Below are positions 33,558-42,513 of a stretch of DNA of 64,000 bases, piece after piece. Source of the stretch: Candidatus Obscuribacter sp. Lineage in GTDB: Bacteria; Cyanobacteriota; Vampirovibrionia; Obscuribacterales; Obscuribacteraceae. Each line of letters begins with the position of its first letter. Within the stretch, counting starts at the first letter, position 1. The notes beneath the pieces are model-generated. The model searched no databases, had not been told where the DNA came from, and saw only the letters and a list, made by a program, of their open reading frames with translations. The stretch is taken from NCBI GenBank assembly GCA_016718315.1, contig JADKDV010000001.1, forward strand, positions 186,001 through 250,000, in the 5' to 3' direction. Made by a program: the position numbers and the translations under genes.

Positions 33558-36500
33558 TTAAAAGCGCACTCCCCGGCTAGTGGAGGTCGATTCCCAGTGA
33601 GCAATGTTTTGGTGATAGTCCTGCAGGCTCTTTACTCCCAGAGTACCGGCCTGCAGAGCTGAGATGCCCTGCACTACGGCTTTGGCGCCAGAGACTGTGG
33701 TGACCACCGGAGCGTTGTAGTTGATAGCAGCCCGGCGAATGAGTTGGTCATCGTCTCTTGCTGTTCTACCTGATGGGATATTGATAACTAATTGAATTTC
33801 ACCGTTTTTGATACGGTCCACCAGGTTTGGTCTGCCTTCTGAGACTTTGTTTGTGATTTGAGTAGGGATGCCAGCGTTTTTAATGGCAGTGGCGGTCCCC
33901 CTTGTAGCGATAAGCTCAAATCCCATTTGATAGAGACTCTGGGCAATACCAATAATCTCTTGCTTGTGGCTATCGGAGACACTGACAAAGACCCGGCCTT
34001 TGGTGGGCAGGCTATGTCCGGCAGCAATTTGAGCTTTGGCAAAAGCCAGACCAAATTGCGAGGCGATGCCCATTACTTCGCCAGTTGAGCGCATCTCTGG
34101 TCCCAGGCTGATTTGAGAGCCAGCAAAACGCTTAAATGGAATAACAACAGATTTGACCGAGACATGAGGTGGCAAAAGCCTTGGTGTAATACCAAGCTCT
34201 GACAGAGTCTTGCCCACCATCACTGAAGCAGCGATGCGAGCCCATGGCACGCCGGTTGCCTTAGAGACAAATGGTACGGTGCGGGAGGCTCTTGGATTGA
34301 CTTCCAGGATGTAGAGTTCTTCGCCTTTGAGGGCAAACTGGATATTCATCAAGCCAATCACTTTTAGCTCGGTGGCTAGTTTGGTCACTGCGGTGCGGAT
34401 TTCTTCTACTATCTTGAAGGGGATAGTCTGGCTTGGCAGCACACAGGTACTATCGCCGGAGTGGATACCAGCTTGTTCGATGTGCTCCATGATGCCCGCT
34501 ATGACAGTAGCGCGACCGTCTGAAATAGCGTCCACGTCGATTTCTATGGCGTTTTCTAGGAATTGGTCAATCAATACAGCCATGTCTGATGAGGCAAAGC
34601 TGTCTTTGATCCAGCGTTCCAAATCGTCCTGGCTGTAGACAATAGACATGGAGCGACCGCCCAGTACATAGCTTGGTCTGACCATCACTGGATAACCCAG
34701 ACCGGAAGCTTGATCTATGGCTTCTTGTGGGCTTCTCGCTACTGCCCCTTGAGGCTGTTTGAGACCGAGTCTGTTGATTAGCTCACCAAATCTTTCGCGG
34801 TCTTCGGCTATGTCGATGGACTCTGGCGATGTGCCCAGTATTTTAAAGCCGCGTGCTTCGAGCCCTTTAGCCAGCTTGAGCGGGGTTTGACCACCGAGTT
34901 GGACGATGATACCGTCTGGTTTTTCCAGTTCGGCGATATTGGTCACATCTTCCAGAGTGAGAGGCTCAAAATAGAGCCTGTCTGAGACATCATAGTCAGT
35001 GGAGACTGTTTCTGGGTTGGAGTTGATCATCACTGCTTCATAGCCCAGATCGCGCAAGGCGAGGCTGGCATGCACGCAGCAATAGTCAAATTCGATACCC
35101 TGGCCAATGCGGTTTGGACCACCACCAAGGATAATTACTCTTGGCTTTGTCGCTGGATACATCTCTGACTCTGACTCATAAGTAGAGTACATATAAGGAG
35201 TGTAAGCCTTAAATTCAGCCGAGCAAGTATCAATCATCTTATAGCTCGGTGTTACACCCAGAGCCTTGCGATGCTGGTAGACATCTTCTTCGCTCACACC
35301 CAGGAGCCGAGCCAATTGCATGTCACCAAAGCCTTTGCGCTTGAGTGCTCGCAAAAAGCCTTCGTTTAAGTCAGAGACCTTAAAATGACCTTCCTTGATT
35401 TCTTCGGAGATTTGATGCAACTCAGCTAGATTGTCGATAAACCAGGGATCTATAGATGATAGTTCGATGATTTCTTGAGCGCTGATGCCAGCTGACAGTG
35501 CACCGTATATATCCGTAATGCGGTGATGGCTTGGCACAGATAGACGACGGCGCCATTCCCAAAAGTCTGCTTTATCACGTGGTTTTACTTCAGCAAAACC
35601 AGTTAGACCCACTTCCATACCACGCAGGGCCTTTTGCACTGACTCCTGGAAGGTCCTGCCGATGGCCATGACTTCACCAACAGACTTCATTTGTGTGGTG
35701 AGGGTGGTGTCGGCACCTTTGAATTTTTCGAAGTTGAAGCGGGGAATTTTGGTGACAACATAGTCTAGTGTTGGCTCAAAAGAAGCTTTTGTCTCGCGAG
35801 TAATGTCGTTGCTTATTTCGTCAAGAGTTAGACCAATTGCCAGTTTGGCTGCTATTTTGGCAATCGGGTAGCCCGTTGCTTTGCTGGCCAGAGCAGACGA
35901 GCGCGAGACTCTGGGGTTCATTTCGATGACAACAATGCGTCCGTCTGTGGGGTTGATGCCAAACTGGATATTGGATCCACCTGTCTCCACACCAATAGCT
36001 CTAATTACAAGCAGGGCAGCATCTCTCAATTTTTGATAGTCGCGGTCTGTGACTGTCTGCAATGGCGCTACTGTGATTGAGTCTCCAGTATGCACACCCA
36101 TTGGGTCAAAGTTTTCGATGGAGCAGATTATAAGGGCATTATCGAGCTTGTCGCGCATCACTTCCAGTTCGAGTTCTTTCCAGCCCAGCACACTTTCTTC
36201 CAAGAGAATTTCGCTGACTGGACTGGCTGCCAGACCGGAGTTTGCTATATCATCGAGCTCTTCCTGGTTGTAGGCGATGCCACCGCCAGCGCCACCAAGG
36301 GTAAAGGCTGGACGGATGATAATCGGAAAACCGATGCGCTGGCCAATTTCTCTTGCTTCAGAGCTGTTGCGGGCAATGCCACTGTTTGGCACATAAAGAC
36401 CGATTTCGAGCATCTTGTCTTTAAACAGCTCTCTGTCTTCGGCCAGTTTGATTGCTTCTAGCTTGGCACCAATTAACTCCACGTCAAATTCAGCCAGTAC

Positions 36501-36818
36501 TCCACTTTCGGCTAACTCAACAGCCACGTTTAGACTGGTTTGACCACCCATGGTTGGCAAAAGTGCCTGGGGTCTTTCTATTGCAATTACTTCTCTGACT
36601 ACCTGGGCAGTCACTGGCTCGATATAAGTACGGTCAGCAACTTCCGGGTCGGTCATGATGGTGGCCGGGTTGCTATTGACCAGGATTACTTCGTAACCCT
36701 CATCTTTGAGCGCCTTACAGGCCTGGGTACCAGAATAGTCAAACTCGCAAGCCTGTCCGATTGTAATTGGACCAGCGCCAAGGACGAGGATTTTTTGAAT
36801 ATCGGTTCTTTTAGGCAT
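33558..36818 (-). CDS. carB: Carbamoyl phosphate synthase large subunit
   Basis: The 1086-residue protein makes carbamoyl phosphate from bicarbonate, ammonia and two ATP for pyrimidines and arginine. It shows duplicated ATP-grasp halves: KILVLGAGPITIGQACEFDYSG and the second-half counterpart RVIILGGGPNRIGQGIEFDYC, each followed by the typical NSNPATIMTDPEV or NSNPETVSTDYDV segment. The C-terminal MGS-like domain is present (KGRVFVSVSDSHKQEII). The oligomerisation region lies between. carA is not in the neighbourhood. The gene starts at ATG 36818, close to the divergent hydrolase gene. Confidence 0.96.
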   Translation of the reverse strand: MPKRTDIQKILVLGAGPITIGQACEFDYSGTQACKALKDEGYEVILVNSNPATIMTDPEVADRTYIEPVTAQVVREVIAIERPQALLPTMGGQTSLNVAVELAESGVLAEFDVELIGAKLEAIKLAEDRELFKDKMLEIGLYVPNSGIARNSSEAREIGQRIGFPIIIRPAFTLGGAGGGIAYNQEELDDIANSGLAASPVSEILLEESVLGWKELELEVMRDKLDNALIICSIENFDPMGVHTGDSITVAPLQTVTDRDYQKLRDAALLVIRAIGVETGGSNIQFGINPTDGRIVVIEMNPRVSRSSALASKATGYPIAKIAAKLAIGLTLDEISNDITRETKASFEPTLDYVVTKIPRFNFEKFKGADTTLTTQMKSVGEVMAIGRTFQESVQKALRGMEVGLTGFAEVKPRDKADFWEWRRRLSVPSHHRITDIYGALSAGISAQEIIELSSIDPWFIDNLAELHQISEEIKEGHFKVSDLNEGFLRALKRKGFGDMQLARLLGVSEEDVYQHRKALGVTPSYKMIDTCSAEFKAYTPYMYSTYESESEMYPATKPRVIILGGGPNRIGQGIEFDYCCVHASLALRDLGYEAVMINSNPETVSTDYDVSDRLYFEPLTLEDVTNIAELEKPDGIIVQLGGQTPLKLAKGLEARGFKILGTSPESIDIAEDRERFGELINRLGLKQPQGAVARSPQEAIDQASGLGYPVMVRPSYVLGGRSMSIVYSQDDLERWIKDSFASSDMAVLIDQFLENAIEIDVDAISDGRATVIAGIMEHIEQAGIHSGDSTCVLPSQTIPFKIVEEIRTAVTKLATELKVIGLMNIQFALKGEELYILEVNPRASRTVPFVSKATGVPWARIAASVMVGKTLSELGITPRLLPPHVSVKSVVIPFKRFAGSQISLGPEMRSTGEVMGIASQFGLAFAKAQIAAGHSLPTKGRVFVSVSDSHKQEIIGIAQSLYQMGFELIATRGTATAIKNAGIPTQITNKVSEGRPNLVDRIKNGEIQLVINIPSGRTARDDDQLIRRAAINYNAPVVTTVSGAKAVVQGISALQAGTLGVKSLQDYHQNIAHWESTSTSRGVRF

Positions 36819-36958
36819 TTAGGCTCCCGGGATTGATGCGTTTTTTTGAATTTGAGAATTTAGGAAATAAATGAAGTTGACACGTTTTAAAGGTATTGGC
36901 ATGTTGGTACATAGCTAGCAGCAAATGTCTTTACTAAGCCTAACGACCGGGGGGCCAG

Positions 36959-38053
36959 ATGTCGTTAAGTTCGTCTTCGTTTGGCAAAAAATTAGCAATT
37001 GGCGGGAATTCTTTGCATAAATCATTTAAAACAATCCTCACGGGGATTGCAGCACTTGGTCTGACGCTTGCTGTTAGTGCTCCGGTCTCAGCTGAGGTCG
37101 AGCGCCTTGATGAACCCAGACTGGTGGGGCATGACTATCTGCCCGAATTACCAGTGTCAGTCTGGCAAGATCAAGAAAAACCGGCTAAGGGCGTAGTGGT
37201 GGCTGTCCATGGCCTGGTCATGCATGGTCGCGTCTACGACGTCATGGCTCGCAAGCTAGCTGCTCAAGGTTTTATCGTCCTTGCTCCTGACCTGCGCGGA
37301 TATGGACGCTGGCAAACAGATGTCCAGGACGAGAGCAAGGCCGGCAAAGAAGACGGCAAAGTGCAGTACCACAAGAGTCTGGAAGACCTGAAGGGACTGG
37401 TTGCTGCGGTATCTGTCAAATATCCCAATTTACCTTTGTTTTTGGTCGGTGAGAGCCTGGGTGCTGGACTATCAATCCGTGTCGCCGAAGCCCTGCCTGA
37501 ATCTGTCAGCGGCCTTGTGCTATCCAGCCCCGCCATCAAAAGACGCATGTATCTTGAGCCCGAGATGGTTGTACAAGCTGCCTCTCTAGTGACAAATCCA
37601 ATGCGTCAGGTAGACCTCGTACCTTATATTAAGAAATTTGCATCTGAAGATCCGCGCATTGTTGAAGAAGCTATTAACGACCCTTATGTGCGCAAACATC
37701 TCAACTTGAGTGAACTGATGGGCACAGCCAGCATCATCCGCGGCAATATTAGCCATGCTCATGGTGTGCCGGCATCAGTGCCAGTACTGGTAATCCAGGG
37801 TGATAAGGACAAAATGCTGCGCAGTGACGCTGTTACGCTTTTGCTTTCACGGTTGCGCACCAAAGATCGCACTGTGCGCTGGTTGCCAGGTAAGGGACAT
37901 GTGTTGATTGAGACTGCCCATATTGAGCCATCCACAATGTCTACAATTTCTTCCTGGCTTGACGACCATCTGATGACACCCACCAGAGAGACTTATACCG
38001 AAGGATTGGTGTCAAGTGGTCCTGGTCGCACCCTGGATGTTTATCAACCCTAG
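36959..38053 (+). CDS. Exported alpha/beta-hydrolase (S33/monoacylglycerol-lipase-like)
   Basis: After a Ser-rich N-terminus and a signal peptide (GIAALGLTLAVSAPVSAE) the protein has a Hydrolase_4-type fold. It shows the oxyanion region VAVHGLVMHG, the nucleophile elbow GESLGAG, an acid in VLVIQGDKDKML and the catalytic His in GKGHVLIE. The pattern suggests a lysophospholipase or monoacylglycerol lipase, but substrate cannot be read from sequence. GGGGGG precedes ATG 36959. The gene is divergent from carB and convergent with the gamma-carbonic-anhydrase-like gene. Confidence 0.85.
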   Translation: MSLSSSSFGKKLAIGGNSLHKSFKTILTGIAALGLTLAVSAPVSAEVERLDEPRLVGHDYLPELPVSVWQDQEKPAKGVVVAVHGLVMHGRVYDVMARKLAAQGFIVLAPDLRGYGRWQTDVQDESKAGKEDGKVQYHKSLEDLKGLVAAVSVKYPNLPLFLVGESLGAGLSIRVAEALPESVSGLVLSSPAIKRRMYLEPEMVVQAASLVTNPMRQVDLVPYIKKFASEDPRIVEEAINDPYVRKHLNLSELMGTASIIRGNISHAHGVPASVPVLVIQGDKDKMLRSDAVTLLLSRLRTKDRTVRWLPGKGHVLIETAHIEPSTMSTISSWLDDHLMTPTRETYTEGLVSSGPGRTLDVYQP

Positions 38054-38068
38054 GCTGGATAAAGGCTC

Positions 38069-38092
38069 AGAGAATTTACTGCGAATTTCTCT
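38069..38092. terminator. Possible bidirectional terminator between convergent genes
   Basis: AGAGAA (38069-38074) pairs with TTCTCT (38087-38092), followed on the plus strand by TTG. The stem is short and the T-run weak. Confidence 0.3.
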
Positions 38093-38095
38093 TTG

Positions 38096-38617
38096 TCAAT
38101 CAAGCTGTTTTAGACTGCTTAGATATTGCTCTTTATAGCCCACATAGTTTTGCCAGCCAATCTGGATCATTTCACGGTCCCGGTCAGTCACCTGTCTTAC
38201 AACTTTGCCTGGCACACCCATAACAAGAGAGCCTGGTGGTATTTGCGTGCCTGGAGCGACAAGGCTGCCAGCGGCAACAACGCTATGGGAGCCTATCAGG
38301 GCGCCATCGAGGATGATGGTACCCATAGCAATGAGACAGTCTGATTCGATTGTTGCTCCGTGCAAAATGGCGCCATGTCCTACTGTCACTCTCTCGTGGA
38401 CAATCATCGGATGGGTGTTAGTGACATGCATGACACAGCTGTCCTGGATGTTTGAGCCGCGTCCGACAAAAATTCGATTGATATCGCCCCTGACTACACA
38501 GTTAAACCAGATTGACGCTTCGTCCTCGATTTCCACTTCGCCGATTACCACTGCATTGGGCGCAATGTAGGCTGATTTGGCTATCTTGGGCGCTTTTTTC
38601 TCAAATTCAAATATCAT
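38096..38617 (-). CDS. Gamma-carbonic-anhydrase-like hexapeptide-repeat protein
   Basis: A left-handed beta-helix protein of the gamma-carbonic anhydrase/YrdA type. It shows NAVVIGEVEIEDEASIWFNC, VVRGDINRIFVGRGSNIQD, and the His-containing turns VMHVTNTHPM and VGHGAILHG, which provide the metal ligands. The C-terminal helical tail (MIQIGWQNYVGY) is present. The start at ATG 38617 is supported by AGGAG five bases upstream; a longer frame to 38641 is possible. Whether it is an active carbonic anhydrase cannot be judged, since many relatives are not. Length after correction is 173 aa. Confidence 0.88.
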   Translation of the reverse strand: MIFEFEKKAPKIAKSAYIAPNAVVIGEVEIEDEASIWFNCVVRGDINRIFVGRGSNIQDSCVMHVTNTHPMIVHERVTVGHGAILHGATIESDCLIAMGTIILDGALIGSHSVVAAGSLVAPGTQIPPGSLVMGVPGKVVRQVTDRDREMIQIGWQNYVGYKEQYLSSLKQLD

Positions 38618-38751
38618 ATTTGCTCCTGCTGGACCGGTCATGGTAGCACCTGCAAATATCCACCAGTACCAATGTCAAGCTGATATTATCTTTTGGGTAG
38701 CATTTTACCTGTTCCGAAAAAAATCTTCGGAAGCATTACGGGGAGATTTTT

Positions 38752-39072
38752 ATGCCTGTTTTTGAACAGCCGATGCGCAAACTTTTGGGAACCCTGTCTA
38801 CGACTATTACCTGGCTCAACGAAAAAGGTACAGTGGATGTTTCGTCGGTGCCTGACGATCATCTCGAAGCAATTAAACAATTAGAACGCATTGGCGTTGT
38901 GCACAAGCGTAACAACCGTAGTTACGAGCTGCAAAAGATTCGCCTCAAAAAGCTGCTTGGCAATCTTGGTATTGAGAGCCTGGCTGAGCCTGAATATGTG
39001 GGAGCAATTGCCACACAGACTTTGCCTGCTGATATCGTGCTCAAAGAGGCAGCGGTACCCGAGCTTAACTAA
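38752..39072 (+). CDS. Small protein of unknown function, possible winged helix
   Basis: GGGGAGA precedes ATG 38752. The 106-residue product contains an N-terminal half that could fold as a winged helix (RKLLGTLSTTITWLNEKG, DDHLEAIKQLERIGVVHK, then a basic NRSYELQKIRLKKLLGN) and a more acidic C-terminus. I recognise no family. It ends directly before the mutS2 start (no gap), so the two are probably translated together. The context suggests a nucleic-acid-related role, but this is inference. Confidence 0.65.
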   Translation: MPVFEQPMRKLLGTLSTTITWLNEKGTVDVSSVPDDHLEAIKQLERIGVVHKRNNRSYELQKIRLKKLLGNLGIESLAEPEYVGAIATQTLPADIVLKEAAVPELN

Positions 39073-41511
39073 TTGGATATATACCAACGCAGTCTCAAGT
39101 CCCTGGAGTGGGAAAGACTGGTATTGGCTTTAGCGGGTCTGGCTGAGACCTCATCCGGACGCCAAAGACTTGTCATACTTTTGCCGGAAGCAGCTCCCGG
39201 TGAGCTTTTGCTTGCCAATTTGCTTTTGGATCAGACCAAAGAAGCCCTTGACCTGATTAATGCCCGTGCTTATCCGAGTCTGGCTGGTCTGGAAATATCT
39301 ACAGATACTTTGAGTGTGCTCTCTCTGGGTGGTGCGCTCTCAATTCACGAGCTTTTAGCAGTCTTTAAATTACTGCGCATTTCGCGTACCGTTAAAAACA
39401 GTCTTGCTCTGCTTGATAAAACAAGCTTTCCTTGTTTGCATCCATTTGCAGCACGTTTTGTAGCACTACCGCATCTGGAGCGCGATCTTAGTGATGCTTT
39501 GGAATTGGACGGCACAGTTAAAGATGAAGCCAGCCCAGTACTGAGACGTCTGCGCCGCGAGGCGCGAGAGCTTGGTGTCAAAGTCAAAGAAGAATTGAAG
39601 CGTATTATCAATAATCTCTCTGGCTCAAAGGCACTGCAAGAAGATCTTTATACAATGCGCAATGGCCGCTTTGTTTTGCCAGTCAATGCCAACCAACGCT
39701 ATCAAGTCGATGGTATCGTCCATGATGCTTCTCATACCGGTCTGACTATATTTGTTGAGCCATTACCGGTGATGGAGCTGAGCAATCAAATCCGCATCAA
39801 AGAAGCCGAAATTGAAAGCGAAATTGAACGAATTTTGCTGGTTTTGACAGAGTCCCTCCGTCCTCATGCTGATGCACTCAAAGATAGCCTGGAAGCGGCT
39901 ATTGAGCTTGATTGTATCTTTGCCAGAGCGCGCCTTGCTCGCATCATGGATGGTGAGCGTCCTGAGCTAGCGGCTGAGCCTACTATCGATCTTAAATCAG
40001 CTAAGCATCCACTTTTGCTCTTACAAAACCAAACAGAAGGCAAAAAGCGACCAGTGATCGCCAACAGTGTCACCATTGCTGGTGGCGCATCTAGTGCCCG
40101 TTCGCTGGTTATCACCGGTCCCAATACCGGGGGCAAGACTGTCTTACTTAAGTTAATTGGACTTTGCGCTTTGATGGTGCGCTGTGGTCTTTTGCCTCCT
40201 GTTGCTAGAGGCTCCAGTATCAGTCTCTTTGAAGTCAGTGCTGATATCGGTGATGATCAATCAATTGCCGAGAGTCTTTCTACTTTTTCTTCGCACATCA
40301 AAAATATCGTGGACATTTTAAATGGCGCGACCAGTAAGAGTCTTGTTTTGCTGGATGAAGTTGGCGCTGGTACCGATCCTAAAGAAGGTGCTGCACTCTC
40401 GCAAGCAATCTTAGAAGACCTGGCTCATAAAGGGGCTTGTGTGGTGGCTACCACTCACCTTGGTGAGCTAAAGACACTTGCTTATACCAATCAGTCTTTT
40501 ATCAACGGCAGCTTTGAATTTGATATGGACGAGCTAAGTCCTACTTATAAGTTGAGACTGGGTGTGCCTGGTAGCTCAAAAGCCACCGAGGTAGCTACTC
40601 GTCTGGGTCTGGATAAAACTGTCATAGTCAGAGCCAGTGAGCTTGCCAGTGCCAGTAAAAATATGCTCGATGATGTAGTCGCTAGCCTTACAGCAAAACT
40701 AGCTGAGGTCAGTACTCTTGAGGAGCAACTGTCATCAGAAAAGGCCTTAATCGAAAAACTCAAGGGCGAGTTTGAAAAAGATAAAGCCGAACTCAAAACC
40801 AAAAGAGATGCAATCCTTGCTGAGCAAAAAGCTGAATTGCAAAAAGAATATGGTGCTGCCCGAGATCTAATTAAAGAGACTGTGGCTGCTCTGCAAAAAG
40901 AGCCAGGTTTAAAAAAGGCCGAAGTGGCAAGACGCCAGCTTGAGGAGCTAAGACAGGATCTGGCCTGGGACAAGCCGCTCAAGAGCCAAACCAAAGCCAA
41001 AGAAGAACTCTGGACTGTAGGCATGAAAGTGCGCGTGCAGGCTCTTAACAGACTGGGCGAAGTGCAGGAAGTATTAAAAGACTCTCGCGGCAAAGTCGAA
41101 GGACTGATGGTGCAGATGGGTGTACTCAAAATTAAAGTTAAGCCTGACGAGCTAGATTTGCTCGGGGGCGACGATAAGTCACAGTACAAGGCACACAAAC
41201 GTAAAAAAGAGCGGGTTGTCTATAACTTTGCCAGTACAGAAGGCACTTCGGTCTTTGTGCGCTCTCAGGCTAATACCTTGGACTTACGTGGCAAGCGGGT
41301 GGATGAAGCCATGGGCCTACTGGAAGGCTTTGTCGACAGCTGCGTACTTGGTCGCATCAGTCCTTTTATGGTGATCCATGGGCATGGCACTGGCGCACTC
41401 AAATCAGTAGTGCGCGAATTTTTGAGCGGCAATCGTTATCCTATAGAGTTTAGACCTGGTGAAACTTATGAAGGTGGCGACGGCGTATCTGTGGTTGAGC
41501 TAAAGAATTAG
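39073..41511 (+). CDS. mutS2: MutS2 family endonuclease/ribosome quality-control ATPase
   Basis: The 812-residue protein has a MutS core with Walker A GPNTGGKT (349-356), DIGDDQSIAESLSTFSSH, and Walker B LVLLDEVGAGTDPKEGAALS. It ends in an Smr domain with LDLRGKRV (from about 736) and HGHGTGAL (769-776). Family members suppress recombination in some bacteria, and in others split collided ribosomes. A long coiled-coil lies in between. It starts at TTG 39073 immediately after the preceding stop codon, and no ATG alternative lies near. A long frame on the opposite strand within the coiled-coil region is not a gene. Confidence 0.95.
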   Translation: MDIYQRSLKSLEWERLVLALAGLAETSSGRQRLVILLPEAAPGELLLANLLLDQTKEALDLINARAYPSLAGLEISTDTLSVLSLGGALSIHELLAVFKLLRISRTVKNSLALLDKTSFPCLHPFAARFVALPHLERDLSDALELDGTVKDEASPVLRRLRREARELGVKVKEELKRIINNLSGSKALQEDLYTMRNGRFVLPVNANQRYQVDGIVHDASHTGLTIFVEPLPVMELSNQIRIKEAEIESEIERILLVLTESLRPHADALKDSLEAAIELDCIFARARLARIMDGERPELAAEPTIDLKSAKHPLLLLQNQTEGKKRPVIANSVTIAGGASSARSLVITGPNTGGKTVLLKLIGLCALMVRCGLLPPVARGSSISLFEVSADIGDDQSIAESLSTFSSHIKNIVDILNGATSKSLVLLDEVGAGTDPKEGAALSQAILEDLAHKGACVVATTHLGELKTLAYTNQSFINGSFEFDMDELSPTYKLRLGVPGSSKATEVATRLGLDKTVIVRASELASASKNMLDDVVASLTAKLAEVSTLEEQLSSEKALIEKLKGEFEKDKAELKTKRDAILAEQKAELQKEYGAARDLIKETVAALQKEPGLKKAEVARRQLEELRQDLAWDKPLKSQTKAKEELWTVGMKVRVQALNRLGEVQEVLKDSRGKVEGLMVQMGVLKIKVKPDELDLLGGDDKSQYKAHKRKKERVVYNFASTEGTSVFVRSQANTLDLRGKRVDEAMGLLEGFVDSCVLGRISPFMVIHGHGTGALKSVVREFLSGNRYPIEFRPGETYEGGDGVSVVELKN

Positions 41512-41745
41512 CGGAAAAATTTGTTAAAAATGGTTCTGGTCTGTCCAAAAACTTTGGCAGCAGGATATAACCGCTGGTACCGCCTTGAAGTCAAAATTGG
41601 CTCCCTGAGATCACCCAGAAACAACGATTAAAAGCTCCTCTTGGCAAGCTGTATACGTAGTTTCCCCAGTTTCAAAGGATCCATTTACTGGAATAAATTA
41701 ATGAAAGGCGTTTGGCATATATAAGAGTGATTGAGGAAACAGGTA

Positions 41746-42513
41746 ATGGCAGTACCAGATAAACCGGAAAAAGCACCAGAAGCGGCGCCAAATCCAGCTA
41801 CCAGCAAGCGCTCGGATCTTTTTGAAGATGCCATGGGCTCGGATAAGAAGCTCAATGGAGCCACCGGCCCACAACAGCCGGTCAATGGTGATAAGGGTAC
41901 CGTTGCGCCAGCCAGAGCTGCCGGCGATATCAATACGCCCAAACCGCCAGAAGTTGCCAACGCTCCGGTAGCGGCCAAAGCGCCTGAAGCTGCCAAAGCT
42001 CCGGAAGCAAAAGCTCCAGATGCCAAAGCCCCAGATGCTAAAGCTCCTGAAGTTAAGGGTGCTGAAGCGCCCAGAACTGCTAATCCTACTGATGCGGCTC
42101 AACCACCAAAGGCTGCCGATAAGCCAAAGCCAGAAGACGTACTTAAAAACGTCAATCGCATCCTTGATACTGAAATCCCGGCGCTCAACAAAGCCGGTCA
42201 GTTAGACAAAGCCAAAGAAGCCTACGAAAGAGCGATTAAGGAAGCTGAAAAGGTCAGCAAAGAAGATATTGATAAGGCTAAGCAAGATTTGCTTGAAGTG
42301 CGCAAAAAGATGCTCACCGAAAAAAATCCTGAAGAAAAGTCAAGCTCAAACAACAAGAACTCGATTTGTTCAGTCTTTCCAGAGTCAAAGATGCCGCTTA
42401 CGGCAATATGGCGCTATGGTATTTCCGTCAGGGCAAAGTTGATGAAGGCACCACTAAGCTCTTCCAGGCTGCTGGTGTTGACGAAGAGACAGCACGCAAA
42501 CATAACAAACTGA
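41746..42513 (+). CDS. Giant Ala-rich protein, 5' fragment (frame broken near 42338)
   Basis: ATG 41746 opens a disordered segment rich in A, P, K, E and D (repeats KAPEAAKAPEAKAPDAKAPD), then helical TPR-like sequence (DVLKNVNRILDTEIPALNKA, KAKEAYERAIKEAEK). The true protein seems to leave this frame at about 42338: a one-base insertion in the AAAA run at 42335-42338 would join EEKVKLKQQELDLF to the long frame that follows. The remaining codons to 42513 read as unrelated sequence. No signal peptide is visible. Confidence 0.6.
   Translation: MAVPDKPEKAPEAAPNPATSKRSDLFEDAMGSDKKLNGATGPQQPVNGDKGTVAPARAAGDINTPKPPEVANAPVAAKAPEAAKAPEAKAPDAKAPDAKAPEVKGAEAPRTANPTDAAQPPKAADKPKPEDVLKNVNRILDTEIPALNKAGQLDKAKEAYERAIKEAEKVSKEDIDKAKQDLLEVRKKMLTEKNPEEKSSSNNKNSICSVFPESKMPLTAIWRYGISVRAKLMKAPLSSSRLLVLTKRQHANITN

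Noticed and set aside
36811..36912. 34-codon upstream frame overlapping the carB start
   Set aside because: No ribosome binding site, and the codon pattern does not look coding.
40545..41198. 217-codon frame on the minus strand inside mutS2
   Set aside because: It is Ser-rich and antisense to the coiled-coil region of mutS2, typical of a reverse-strand shadow.
42320..42332. Programmed -1 frameshift at the A-run before 42330
   Set aside because: A -1 slip there reads directly into TGA at 42330-42332, so it cannot join the long downstream frame. The shift must occur after 42332.
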